A stretch of DNA of 37,649 nt, from positions 1 through 37,649 of the forward strand of contig JAVBMU010000030.1 of the NCBI GenBank assembly GCA_031552185.1, in the 5' to 3' direction. This document shows, piece by piece, positions 24,078 to 31,367 of this stretch (positions are counted from its first letter, which is position 1; each line of letters starts with the position of its first letter). Origin of the DNA: JAVBMU01 sp031552185 (GTDB lineage: Bacteria; Actinomycetota; Actinomycetes; Actinomycetales; Cellulomonadaceae). Under the pieces are notes generated by a model, which searched no databases, was not told the origin of the DNA, and was given only the letters and a program-made list of their open reading frames with translations. A program made the translations under genes and the position numbers.

Positions 24078-24279
24078 GGGCAGATCCGTGGTGTCGCCGG
24101 ACCAGCGTGTCTGGCGCGTTACGGCTCTACCTCGTGCGGCGCGACTCTACTTCGAGCGCCGAACTCGTGACTACTTACGGTTTGGCGCCAACGGTGCTAC
24201 GAAGCACAGCGACCCGACGGCCGGGCCGCCCCGCCGCGGAGACCCGACTCGAACCACCCGACAAGGTGGAACCACTCAA
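24078..24279. other. Intergenic stretch, probably worn IS end
   Basis: No credible gene. The right part of the ISL3 element should lie here but only traces of the 5' transposase coding region are recognisable up to about 24100; the rest has no feature I can name. Confidence 0.5.
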
Positions 24280-24990
24280 CTACGGCCCGGCGCCGGGCAG
24301 CGCCGCCAGTTCCTTGCGCAGGCGGTGCAGTTCGGCCGCGAGGTTCTGCCGGGCGGGTTCCTCCCAGGCGGCTCCCAGCGGGCTCGTGAAGATGGCGGGC
24401 CGGGCCAGCAGCCGCGTGATGACGTCGATCCGGGTGCGGATGTACACCTCGGTGCCGACGTGCGCGTACTCGTCGCGCACCGCCCGCAGATACTCGCGGT
24501 AGCGCTGCGGCTCGGCCGCAAGCATGGCGAGGTCCGCGTCGCACAGGACCGCGCAGTCGAAGTCCGTGGGGTCGGGCGCGTGCCGCATCATCGCGGTCAC
24601 GAGTTGCGCGACCCGGGCGGTTCGGTGCGGGGGGATCCCGATCTCGGCCAACTCGAGCACCGCGAGTCGTGCGCTCGCGCCCTTGTCCTCGGCGCCGCGC
24701 CGGTCGGCGTCGGTCGCTCCGAACACCGCGCCGTGGTACCAGGCGGCCAGCCGGACCACGTCCGGCTCGTGCGTCTCCTCCGCCAATTCGTCCACGCGGC
24801 CGAGGACATCCGCCAGGTGTCGAAGGTTGTGAAAGCGCCGCTCGGGTTGGTCCCAACGGTTCAGCAGACCCTGCCCGACGGCGCGGATCTGGGCGTCCGA
24901 GGCCGTGGCGCCGGCGCCACGGGCGCTGCGCAGGAAGGACGAGAGGAACCATTGGGGGGCGTCAAGATGGGTCACGCCCATAGAACTCAC
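24280..24990 (-). CDS. HD-superfamily phosphohydrolase-like protein with altered HD motif
   Basis: A 236-aa cytoplasmic protein of the 'predicted metal-dependent HD superfamily phosphohydrolase' type. RRFHNLRHLADVL gives the first metal His, LCDADLAML the last Asp. The central motif, normally AAWFHDAVY, reads AAWYHGAVF: the metal-binding Asp is Gly (codon GGC instead of GAC/GAT). This would weaken or abolish metal-dependent hydrolysis unless another residue substitutes. The GTG at 24990 has GGAG 3-4 bases upstream; the ATG at 24981 is an alternative. It follows the histidine kinase gene by 103 bases in the same direction. Confidence 0.83.
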   Translation of the reverse strand: MSSMGVTHLDAPQWFLSSFLRSARGAGATASDAQIRAVGQGLLNRWDQPERRFHNLRHLADVLGRVDELAEETHEPDVVRLAAWYHGAVFGATDADRRGAEDKGASARLAVLELAEIGIPPHRTARVAQLVTAMMRHAPDPTDFDCAVLCDADLAMLAAEPQRYREYLRAVRDEYAHVGTEVYIRTRIDVITRLLARPAIFTSPLGAAWEEPARQNLAAELHRLRKELAALPGAGP

Positions 24991-25093
24991 TCACTCCGCA
25001 AGGATGCGGGCCCAGGACTCGGGCCGTTCGGACAGGCCTTCGGATCGGACAGGACGGATGTCGCGGTCGGGGACGAGACTGACGAATAAGAGC

Positions 25094-26650
25094 CTAATGG
25101 GCCGGAAGCTCGCATCGTACAGTCATTCCGCCCCCGGCAGTAGCCGATGCCCGAATGGTGCCCCCATGGGCGGCGATGATAGCGGCGACGATGGCCAGGC
25201 CGAGGCCGGATCCGCCGGACGCCCGGGTGCGGGAAGTGTCCGCTCGGAAGAATCGCTCGAAGACCCGATCCATCTGGTCGCCCGGCACGCCCGGTCCGTG
25301 ATCGCGAACCTCGATGACGACGGTGCTCCGCTCGGTCGCGCCGAGGGCGATCTCGGCCGCGGTGCCTGCCGGCGTATGCCGGGCGATGTTGCCGATCAGG
25401 TTCCCGAGCACCTGCCGCAGTCGGTCGTCGTCGCCGAGCGCGACCAGCCGCTCCGGCGGTTCGGCCGGCGCGGGCGCGCCGCCCGGCCCCGGGGCGCCGC
25501 CCGGCCCCGGCGCGCCGGCAGGGGCATCGCCCAGCCCGATGACGCGCACCACCCGGGTCGGATCCAGCGCGTGCAGGTCCTGGGCCGAGTCGCGAGCCAG
25601 CTGCACGAGGTCGACCGGCTCGTGGCGCACGGGGCGGCCCTCGTCGAGCCGGGCCAGCGCGAGCAGATCGCCGACGAGCGAGCCCATCCGAATCGCCGAG
25701 CCCTCGATCCGCCCCATCGTGTCGGTGACCTTGTCCGGGGTGTCCAGCGCTCCCATCCGGTACAACTCGCCGTAACCACGGATCGTCGCGAGCGGGGTGC
25801 GCAACTCGTGGCTTGCGTCGGAGACGAAACGCCGCATCCGCTCCTCGGATGCCTCCCGCACCGCGAACGCGCGTTCGATCTGGGCCAGCATCGCGTTCAG
25901 CGACCCGGCGAGGCTGCCCACCTCGGTGGTGGCCGGCGCCGGGGGTATGCGGCGGGTCAGGTCTCCCGCGGCGATCGCCGCCGCCGTCGACTCGATGGTT
26001 CGGAGCGGTCGCAACGCCTGCCGGACCAGGAACCAGGCGGCGAGTCCGCCGCCGACGACGATGGCCAGGGCGGACAGGATCAGTGTCCGAGTGAGCAGCG
26101 CGGTGGTCTGGTGAATGCCGGTCAGGGGCAGCGCCACATACACGCTGCCCACTTTGTCCAAGGTGGGTTCGCTCGAGAGGAAGAACACCGCGACCCGCCA
26201 CCGCGCCGGATCGGTACCGCCCTGCGAATCGACCGTGAAGGGTTCGCCGATGCGCTGGCCGACCTCCCGCATGGTGAGCGGCGGGATCTGCGGTGTGCCA
26301 TACCGGGCGACGGTGGGCGGGAATGCCCTGGCCTCCTCGTCGCCCGCGGTGGAGCGGGCCAGGACGTAGTAGTCGCTGGGCAGATCGGCGGCGGTGGGGT
26401 TGCGCACAGTGGTCCCGGCGACCGTGCTGGCGGTGCGTTCGAGTTGTGCGTCGACCTGGGCGACCAGGTGGGCGGAGACGATGGTAGACGTCGCCAAGGC
26501 CGCGATTCCCAGGCCCAGCGCGAGCAGGGCGGTGGTCATGGCAACCAGCCGGGCCCGCAGCGGAATGGCGGCGAAGCGTTGCCAGGGGGTCGCGCCGGCG
26601 GGACGTGCACCCACGCCGGCCGTCACGCCGGCTGTCACGGCGTCCGTCAC
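25094..26650 (-). CDS. Sensor histidine kinase of an OmpR-type two-component system
   Basis: A 518-aa membrane kinase. Two membrane helices (LVAMTTALLALGLGIAALAT near the N-terminus, and LILSALAIVVGGGLAAWFLV) flank an extracytoplasmic sensor domain of about 130 residues; a HAMP domain, SDASHELRTPLATIRGYGEL (phospho-His), VLGNLIGNIARHTPAG (N box), DHGPGVP (G1) and GGSGLGLAIV (G2) follow. A Pro/Gly/Ala repeat (GAPGPGG twice) interrupts the region before the ATP domain. The start GTG at 26650 overlaps the regulator's stop by 4 bases (GTGA). Three more in-frame GTGs follow at 12-base steps, so the exact start is uncertain. Domain order resembles mycobacterial TrcS. Signal unknown. Confidence 0.93.
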   Translation of the reverse strand: MTDAVTAGVTAGVGARPAGATPWQRFAAIPLRARLVAMTTALLALGLGIAALATSTIVSAHLVAQVDAQLERTASTVAGTTVRNPTAADLPSDYYVLARSTAGDEEARAFPPTVARYGTPQIPPLTMREVGQRIGEPFTVDSQGGTDPARWRVAVFFLSSEPTLDKVGSVYVALPLTGIHQTTALLTRTLILSALAIVVGGGLAAWFLVRQALRPLRTIESTAAAIAAGDLTRRIPPAPATTEVGSLAGSLNAMLAQIERAFAVREASEERMRRFVSDASHELRTPLATIRGYGELYRMGALDTPDKVTDTMGRIEGSAIRMGSLVGDLLALARLDEGRPVRHEPVDLVQLARDSAQDLHALDPTRVVRVIGLGDAPAGAPGPGGAPGPGGAPAPAEPPERLVALGDDDRLRQVLGNLIGNIARHTPAGTAAEIALGATERSTVVIEVRDHGPGVPGDQMDRVFERFFRADTSRTRASGGSGLGLAIVAAIIAAHGGTIRASATAGGGMTVRCELPAH

Positions 26651-27387
26651 GGCGTCGTCGACTCGGGCGGCAACCGCAGGAGGTAACCGACGGCGCGTTT
26701 GGTGTGGATCAGCGGCACGACGGGCGCGGCGGTGCCGTCCGGCCCGGGCACCGTGATCGCGTCTACCTTGCGCCGCAGGTAGGAGATGTAGGACTCCACG
26801 ATGCTCGCGTCCCCGCCCCAGTCGTACTCCCAGACGTGGTCGAGGATCTGCGCCTTGGACAGCACCCGGCCCGCGTTGAGCATCAGATAGCGCAGCAGCT
26901 TGAACTCGGTCGGGGTGAGGTCGATGTCCTGCCCGGCCCGGCGGACCTCGTGCGAGTCCTCGTCGAGTTCCAGGTCCGCGAAACGCAACACCCCGTCGTC
27001 GACGGGCTGGGCGTGGGTGCGGCGCAACACGGCCCGGATCCGGGCGACGACCTCCTCCAGGCTGAACGGCTTGGTGACGTAGTCGTCGCCGCCGACGGTG
27101 AGCCCGACGATCTTGTCCCGGGTGTCGTCCCGCGCGGTGAGGAACAGCACGGGGGTGTGCCGACCGGTCTCGCGCATGCGGCGGGTGACCGCGAAGCCGT
27201 CCATGTCCGGGAGCATGACGTCGAGCACGACGAGGTCCGGGTCGACCTCGCGGACGAGCCGGAGCGCGCCGGCGCCGTCGCCGGCGGCATGCACCTCGAA
27301 TCCGGCGTAGCGCAACGACGTCGCCAGCAGCTCGCGGATATTCGGCTCGTCGTCGACGACGACGAGCCGCGCCTCGGGAGTGGTCAC
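26647..27387 (-). CDS. OmpR/PhoB-family response regulator
   Basis: A 246-aa regulator. The receiver domain shows VVVDDEP (acidic pocket), VVLDVMLPDMDG (phosphorylated Asp), LFLTARD (switch Thr) and YVTKPFS (Lys). The C-terminal winged helix has DLTPTEFKLLRYLMLNAGRV, VESYISYLRRKVD and IHTKRAVGYLLRLP. It is most like the mycobacterial TrcR/TcrX type. The start is a GTG (27387) with GGAG very close. It is co-translated with the histidine kinase (4-bp overlap); DNA targets unknown. Confidence 0.95.
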   Translation of the reverse strand: MTTPEARLVVVDDEPNIRELLATSLRYAGFEVHAAGDGAGALRLVREVDPDLVVLDVMLPDMDGFAVTRRMRETGRHTPVLFLTARDDTRDKIVGLTVGGDDYVTKPFSLEEVVARIRAVLRRTHAQPVDDGVLRFADLELDEDSHEVRRAGQDIDLTPTEFKLLRYLMLNAGRVLSKAQILDHVWEYDWGGDASIVESYISYLRRKVDAITVPGPDGTAAPVVPLIHTKRAVGYLLRLPPESTTP

Positions 27388-27458
27388 CGCTCCAGTGTGC
27401 GCGCCCAGCCTGGGAATCGGCTGGGTACCCGCCCGACGGCGGCCGGGTACGCGGCGCC

Positions 27459-28091
27459 CTACAGGTACAGGGTCGGGTCGAACTCGTCGAGCGGGATGAT
27501 GCGAACGCGCGGCAGCAGCGTGATGAAGGCCTTCGCGTCCTGTTCGAGGTCGTAGAAGGCGAGGCCTCGGCCGGACAGTTCGGCGAAGCGCGCGTTGACG
27601 AACTCACGGAAGCACAGCACGCCGACGCGACGGTCGGAGGTCAGCAACGACTCGACCTGGGGCAGGAAGTCCCCGTCGTGGCTCGCCAGGAGCACGTCGC
27701 CCGGTCGATTCTCCAGGGCGTCGAGGGTGCGCTGGATACCGATATCGACGACCTTCTCCGACCCGGTGCCCGCCAGCGGGATGGGCCGGTAGCCCATCGC
27801 CAGCAGCGCCTGGACGAAGGCCATGGGCATTTGGCCCGAGGTGGCGTTCAGAAAGAACAGCGGGGCGACGTCCTGGTTCCACAGCCCGCGGGCGAAGTCG
27901 ACGATCCGATCCCAGCGCGGCCGTTCCTCGGGGTTCGGTCGATGACCGAGGACGTTCATCCCCAAGGTGGCGTCGATATTCTCGCCGTCGATGATCAGAT
28001 AGGTCCGACGCTCGGGCACATTCGGCTCGGCGTCGGGCGCCTGCAGGAGGACAGGCTCGGGGGACTCGACGGGCAACGGCGTCTCGGACAT
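27459..28091 (-). CDS. NYN-domain (LabA-like) predicted ribonuclease
   Basis: A 210-aa protein. YLIIDGENIDATLG, EKVVDIGIQRTLDAL and VLLASHDGDFLPQVESLL carry the four acidic residues of the NYN/PIN-like nuclease fold; RRVGVLCFREFVNARFAEL follows. It probably cuts RNA in the cytoplasm. A 30-residue Pro/Glu-rich N-terminus precedes the domain. There is no ribosome site before the ATG; instead a TAGGCT -10 box ends 7 bases upstream, so the mRNA is probably leaderless. A strong terminator separates it from pspA, so it is its own unit although it follows the PspA operon. Confidence 0.88.
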   Translation of the reverse strand: MSETPLPVESPEPVLLQAPDAEPNVPERRTYLIIDGENIDATLGMNVLGHRPNPEERPRWDRIVDFARGLWNQDVAPLFFLNATSGQMPMAFVQALLAMGYRPIPLAGTGSEKVVDIGIQRTLDALENRPGDVLLASHDGDFLPQVESLLTSDRRVGVLCFREFVNARFAELSGRGLAFYDLEQDAKAFITLLPRVRIIPLDEFDPTLYL

Positions 28092-28097
28092 ATGGCC

Positions 28098-28103
28098 AGC
28101 CTA
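28098..28103 (-). promoter_or_regulatory. -10 box for leaderless NYN mRNA
   Basis: TAGGCT on the minus strand, 6 bases before the ATG at 28091, puts the transcription start on or next to the start codon. No good -35 is visible. Confidence 0.45.
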
Positions 28104-28134
28104 GCCGGGCCACCTACCGAGTTGGCCACCGGGA

Positions 28135-28173
28135 CGCGCCGAGGCCGGGGCGCAGCTGCCCGGCCTCGGCGCG
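28135..28173 (-). terminator. Terminator after pspA
   Basis: A perfect 15-bp stem (28135-28149 with 28159-28173) and 9-base loop, 12 bases after the pspA stop. The strongest intrinsic hairpin in the window. Confidence 0.85.
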
Positions 28174-28185
28174 CAGACCGGGCGA

Positions 28186-28968
28186 TCAGGCGGTCGGGGC
28201 GTCCTCGACGTGGGCCGTGATCGGCGTCGGGACCATCTGCGGCCCGATGGCCGGCGCGCCGCTCTTGAGCGCGGCGAGCCGAGCTTCGATCTCCAGGTCG
28301 GCCGTGGATGTCGCCAGTTCCGCGAACTGGGCCTCGATGCTTGACGCCGCGACCTCGGCCTGGCCGAGGGCCTTGGCCTCCTCGCGCCGCACGACGTCCT
28401 CGTAGCGCGAGAGCTCGCTCGTCGGGTCCAGCACATTGATGGAGCCGAGCGCGCTGTGCACCGCCTGCTGCGCCTGGGCGGACTTCTGCCGCGCCACCAA
28501 CTGGTCGCGCCTGATCTTCAGTTCCGAGAGCTTCTCGTTCATCTGTGCGAGGCCGGTCTTGAGCTTCTCGACGGTGTCCCGTTGCAGCACGATGCTGGGC
28601 TCGGCCTGGCGGACCTCCGCCTCGGCGGTGATCTGCTTGCCCAGGGCGATCTTGGCGAGCGCGTCGAACCGGTCGGCGTTCGCGGCGTCGCCGGCCGAGC
28701 GGTAGCGGTCCGCCTGGGCGGAGGCGGCGGAGGCCTTCTGGCCCCATTCCTGAACGGCCGCGACATCCTCGTTGTAGTCCTGCTCGGCGAGCCGCAGGTT
28801 CCCGATCGTCGTCGCGACGGCGTTCTGGGCTTCCGCAATGCTGTTGGTGTAGTCGCGAACCAGTTGGTCGAGCATCTTCTGCGGGTCCTCGGCATGGTCG
28901 AGGAGAGCGTTGATGTTCGCCTTGGTCAGTTGGGCGATGCGCCCGAAGATGCTCTGCTTCTCCGCCAT
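28186..28968 (-). CDS. pspA: PspA/IM30 (Vipp1) family membrane-stress protein
   Basis: A 260-aa protein that coats stressed membranes (ESCRT-III-like fold). Almost entirely helical: IFGRIAQLTKANINALLDHA (amphipathic membrane-binding helix region), EDPQKMLDQLVRDYTNSIAE, long coiled coils (RDTVEKLKTGLAQMNEKLSE, LKIRRDQLVARQKSAQAQQA) and EIEARLAALKSG near the end. The ATG at 28968 has AGAGG about 10 bases upstream. It lies 70 bases downstream of the TPM-domain gene in the same direction with no terminator between, so the two form an operon. No PspF-type or ClgR-type regulator is nearby. Confidence 0.95.
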   Translation of the reverse strand: MAEKQSIFGRIAQLTKANINALLDHAEDPQKMLDQLVRDYTNSIAEAQNAVATTIGNLRLAEQDYNEDVAAVQEWGQKASAASAQADRYRSAGDAANADRFDALAKIALGKQITAEAEVRQAEPSIVLQRDTVEKLKTGLAQMNEKLSELKIRRDQLVARQKSAQAQQAVHSALGSINVLDPTSELSRYEDVVRREEAKALGQAEVAASSIEAQFAELATSTADLEIEARLAALKSGAPAIGPQMVPTPITAHVEDAPTA

Positions 28969-29038
28969 TCGATGGTGCCTCTCGGTCAGGGCCCGGTCCG
29001 GGCCGGGCTGGTCGGTCGTCTCTCGGCGGTGGCAACGC

Positions 29039-31153
29039 TCAGAACCGGCCACCGGCGGCGGACCGGCCGCCGCCGGATCGACCGCCGCCGAAGCTGCCGC
29101 CCGCCGCGGACCGGCCACCGCCGGCCGATCCACCACCGCCGAACCCGCCGCCGCCGAACCCTCCCCCGAACCCGCCGCGCAGGACCGAATCGAGAAGAAT
29201 CCCGCCGAGCACCATGCCGCCGACGTTGGTGCCGCCGGCCGAGCCGACGCCCCGGCCGACGTCGAACGACGAGGTGTCCTGCCGCGCGAGTTCGGCCGCG
29301 GCATGCGCGAGGCCGTCCGCCTCCTGTGCGCGGCCGAGCGCCTGGGCCGGGTCGGTGGGCTGCAGCATCCGGGCCTCATCGAGGATCCGGATCGCCTCGG
29401 CCAGCTTAGTCCGTGCCTCGGGCCCGACGGCGCCCCGCCGGGTGTCGATGTAGGCGTTCGTCGCGCGGATCTGCGAATCCACCCGGCCGATCGTCTCCCG
29501 CAGGAGCGCGTTCGCCCGCGCCGCCTGCTCGGCCTGCGCCCGGAACGGCGCGAGCGCCTCGTCGAGCGCGTTCTCCGCCTCGGTGAGGCGGCGCAGGGCG
29601 GCCAGCGGGTCGTCGTTGGGCGAGGTCCGGGCGGTGCGGGCCTGGGTGATGGCGCCCTGCGCCTCGGCCACGGCGGCGCCGACCGGCCCGGACGGCGGCG
29701 CAATCCGGGCGGCGTCCTGGACATCGGCCGTGATGGAGGCGAGGCCCTTGTCGATCCGGGCGCCGGCGCCGGCCAGCTCCGCCCCGACGCTGCGCACCTG
29801 GTCGAGCAGCTTCGCCGCCTGCCCGATCGCGTTCTCGGCGGCCCGCGCGAAGGCGACCGCCTGGCCGCGGTCCTTGCGGGCGAGCGCCCCGTGCCCGTGG
29901 GTGAGTGCCTCGTCGGCGTTCTCCAGCAGGGCCGCGGCCTGCTCGGGGTTGTGCAGCACGGAGGCGAGCGCGCCCGGGCTGTACGTGGCCCGCAGGCCGA
30001 CCAGGCCGGCCCGGGCGGGTTCGATCTGACCCCGCACCTCGCTGACCCGCTGCTCGAGCGAGGTCATCAATTGCGGTGCGTCCGCGTGCAGATTGCGCAG
30101 CTGGTCGAACGAATCCGACTGGACGTCGAGCGAGGCCTCGACTTCGGCGCATGTGGTGATGATGCGGGCCATCATGGTGCGAGCCTGCGGCTCCGGGACG
30201 TCGGCGTCCTCGAGTTGGTGGCGCAGTTCGAAGGAGTGTGCGACGCGCGTCTTGGCGTCGGCGAGCGCGTGCCGGAAGGGCACGGTCGCCTCGAAGCCGA
30301 ACTGGGCCTCGGCAAAGCCCAGTTCCTGCTCGCTGGTGCGTACGGCGTCGTCGATCGCGACCAGTGCCGCGCCGGCCCTCGCATTCAGGTCCGCGGTTGA
30401 GGCCGAGCTCAGCGCGTTCATGGAGTCCGGCCCGCCGGCCGCAGACCGCACGGCGGACCGCCGGCGGGCGCGGGTCACCAGCACCGCCCCCGCGCCGGCC
30501 ACGGCGATGAGGGCGGCCCCGCCGCCCAGGATCAGGCCGAGGTTCGGCCCGCCGCCGCCGGTGGCGTCCTCGCGGGCCAGGTCGGCCGCTGTGATGGCGG
30601 CCGCCGCCCAGCGCTCGTTGCGCAACTCCTGCGCCACCGCCGCGAGGATGCCGTCGATCTGGCCCGAGGACAGCCCGCATTTGTTGTCCCAGGACAGCCC
30701 GTAGGTGTGATCACTGGTCGCGACGGCGAGCAGCAGGTCCTTCGCGCCGAGGGACGAGGCGCCCGCTGTGGCGTTGGCCCATTCGATGCCTTGTTGACCG
30801 TCGAAGGAGGGCACGTACACGACATAGAGCCGCAGGTCAGAGTTGTCGGTCAGCGCGTCCAGGGCGGCGCGGACCGCCGTCTTCTGCGCGCCGAGCACCC
30901 CTTGCGGGTCGGTGATGTCGGCGGTCAGCGTCATCGGCGACTCGGCGGCGAGCCGCTCCACCCGGACGCCGCCGCCGGCCGGCGCCGGGACCGCCGTGCC
31001 GGCGGCCCCCACCGGCACGGCCGTGGCGGCCGCCGGGGCCGCCACGATCGCGAGTCCGATCCCGGCCGCGGCGCCGGCGCGCAGCAGCAGGCCGACGCCG
31101 CGGCGGGCCCGATCGGTGCAGGTTTCGGCGCGATGGTCCTGTGCGGTTCTCAC
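29039..31153 (-). CDS. TPM-domain membrane protein with long coiled-coil region
   Basis: A 704-aa protein. A signal/anchor (LLLRAGAAAGIGLAIVAAPA) leads to a TPM domain (ITDPQGVLGAQKTAVRAALD, LYVVYVPSFDGQQGIEWANA, KDLLLAVATSDHTYGLSWDN), one membrane helix (LGLILGGGAALIAVAGAGAVLV), then about 370 residues of cytoplasmic alpha-helix and a Gly/Ser/Arg/Phe tail (GGGFGGGFGGGGFGGGG type). TPM domains occur in photosystem repair protein Psb32 and in membrane-quality proteins. The GTG at 31153 is chosen because a TTGATC-17-AAAGAT promoter ends 6 bases before it (leaderless). Operon with pspA suggests membrane-stress work in which the helical part may contact PspA. Confidence 0.88.
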   Translation of the reverse strand: MRTAQDHRAETCTDRARRGVGLLLRAGAAAGIGLAIVAAPAAATAVPVGAAGTAVPAPAGGGVRVERLAAESPMTLTADITDPQGVLGAQKTAVRAALDALTDNSDLRLYVVYVPSFDGQQGIEWANATAGASSLGAKDLLLAVATSDHTYGLSWDNKCGLSSGQIDGILAAVAQELRNERWAAAAITAADLAREDATGGGGPNLGLILGGGAALIAVAGAGAVLVTRARRRSAVRSAAGGPDSMNALSSASTADLNARAGAALVAIDDAVRTSEQELGFAEAQFGFEATVPFRHALADAKTRVAHSFELRHQLEDADVPEPQARTMMARIITTCAEVEASLDVQSDSFDQLRNLHADAPQLMTSLEQRVSEVRGQIEPARAGLVGLRATYSPGALASVLHNPEQAAALLENADEALTHGHGALARKDRGQAVAFARAAENAIGQAAKLLDQVRSVGAELAGAGARIDKGLASITADVQDAARIAPPSGPVGAAVAEAQGAITQARTARTSPNDDPLAALRRLTEAENALDEALAPFRAQAEQAARANALLRETIGRVDSQIRATNAYIDTRRGAVGPEARTKLAEAIRILDEARMLQPTDPAQALGRAQEADGLAHAAAELARQDTSSFDVGRGVGSAGGTNVGGMVLGGILLDSVLRGGFGGGFGGGGFGGGGSAGGGRSAAGGSFGGGRSGGGRSAAGGRF

Positions 31154-31159
31154 GGGGCG

Positions 31160-31188
31160 ATCTTTGCCCACCGGTTCGCCAGGATCAA
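31160..31188 (-). promoter_or_regulatory. Promoter of the TPM-pspA operon (leaderless)
   Basis: On the minus strand TTGATC (31188-31183) and AAAGAT (31165-31160) are exactly 17 bases apart and the -10 ends 6 bases before the GTG start codon. Confidence 0.55.
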
Positions 31189-31367
31189 GTACTCTGCCGG
31201 CCACGAACCGTCGGGCACCGGGCTGCGGGCGGCCGGCGGCGCGGTCAATCCGCACCACAGAGGGCATGCGCGTGCCTGCGGGTGAGATCGAGCGCTTCCT
31301 GGGTGCGGTGCCGGTCATGATTCCTTCGAGTAGACGCCCGGCCGAGCTGGCGCAGTACGCCGCCCGC

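Noticed and set aside
26651..27607. N-terminal extension of the histidine kinase frame over the regulator gene
   Set aside because: The extension lies entirely in the wrong frame of the response regulator; the GTGA overlap at 26650 gives a natural start.
28186..29724. 512-codon frame ending in PspA as a fused larger PspA
   Set aside because: The upstream part is antiparallel-in-frame noise from the TPM gene (Arg/Pro-rich); PspA proteins begin at the ATG at 28968.
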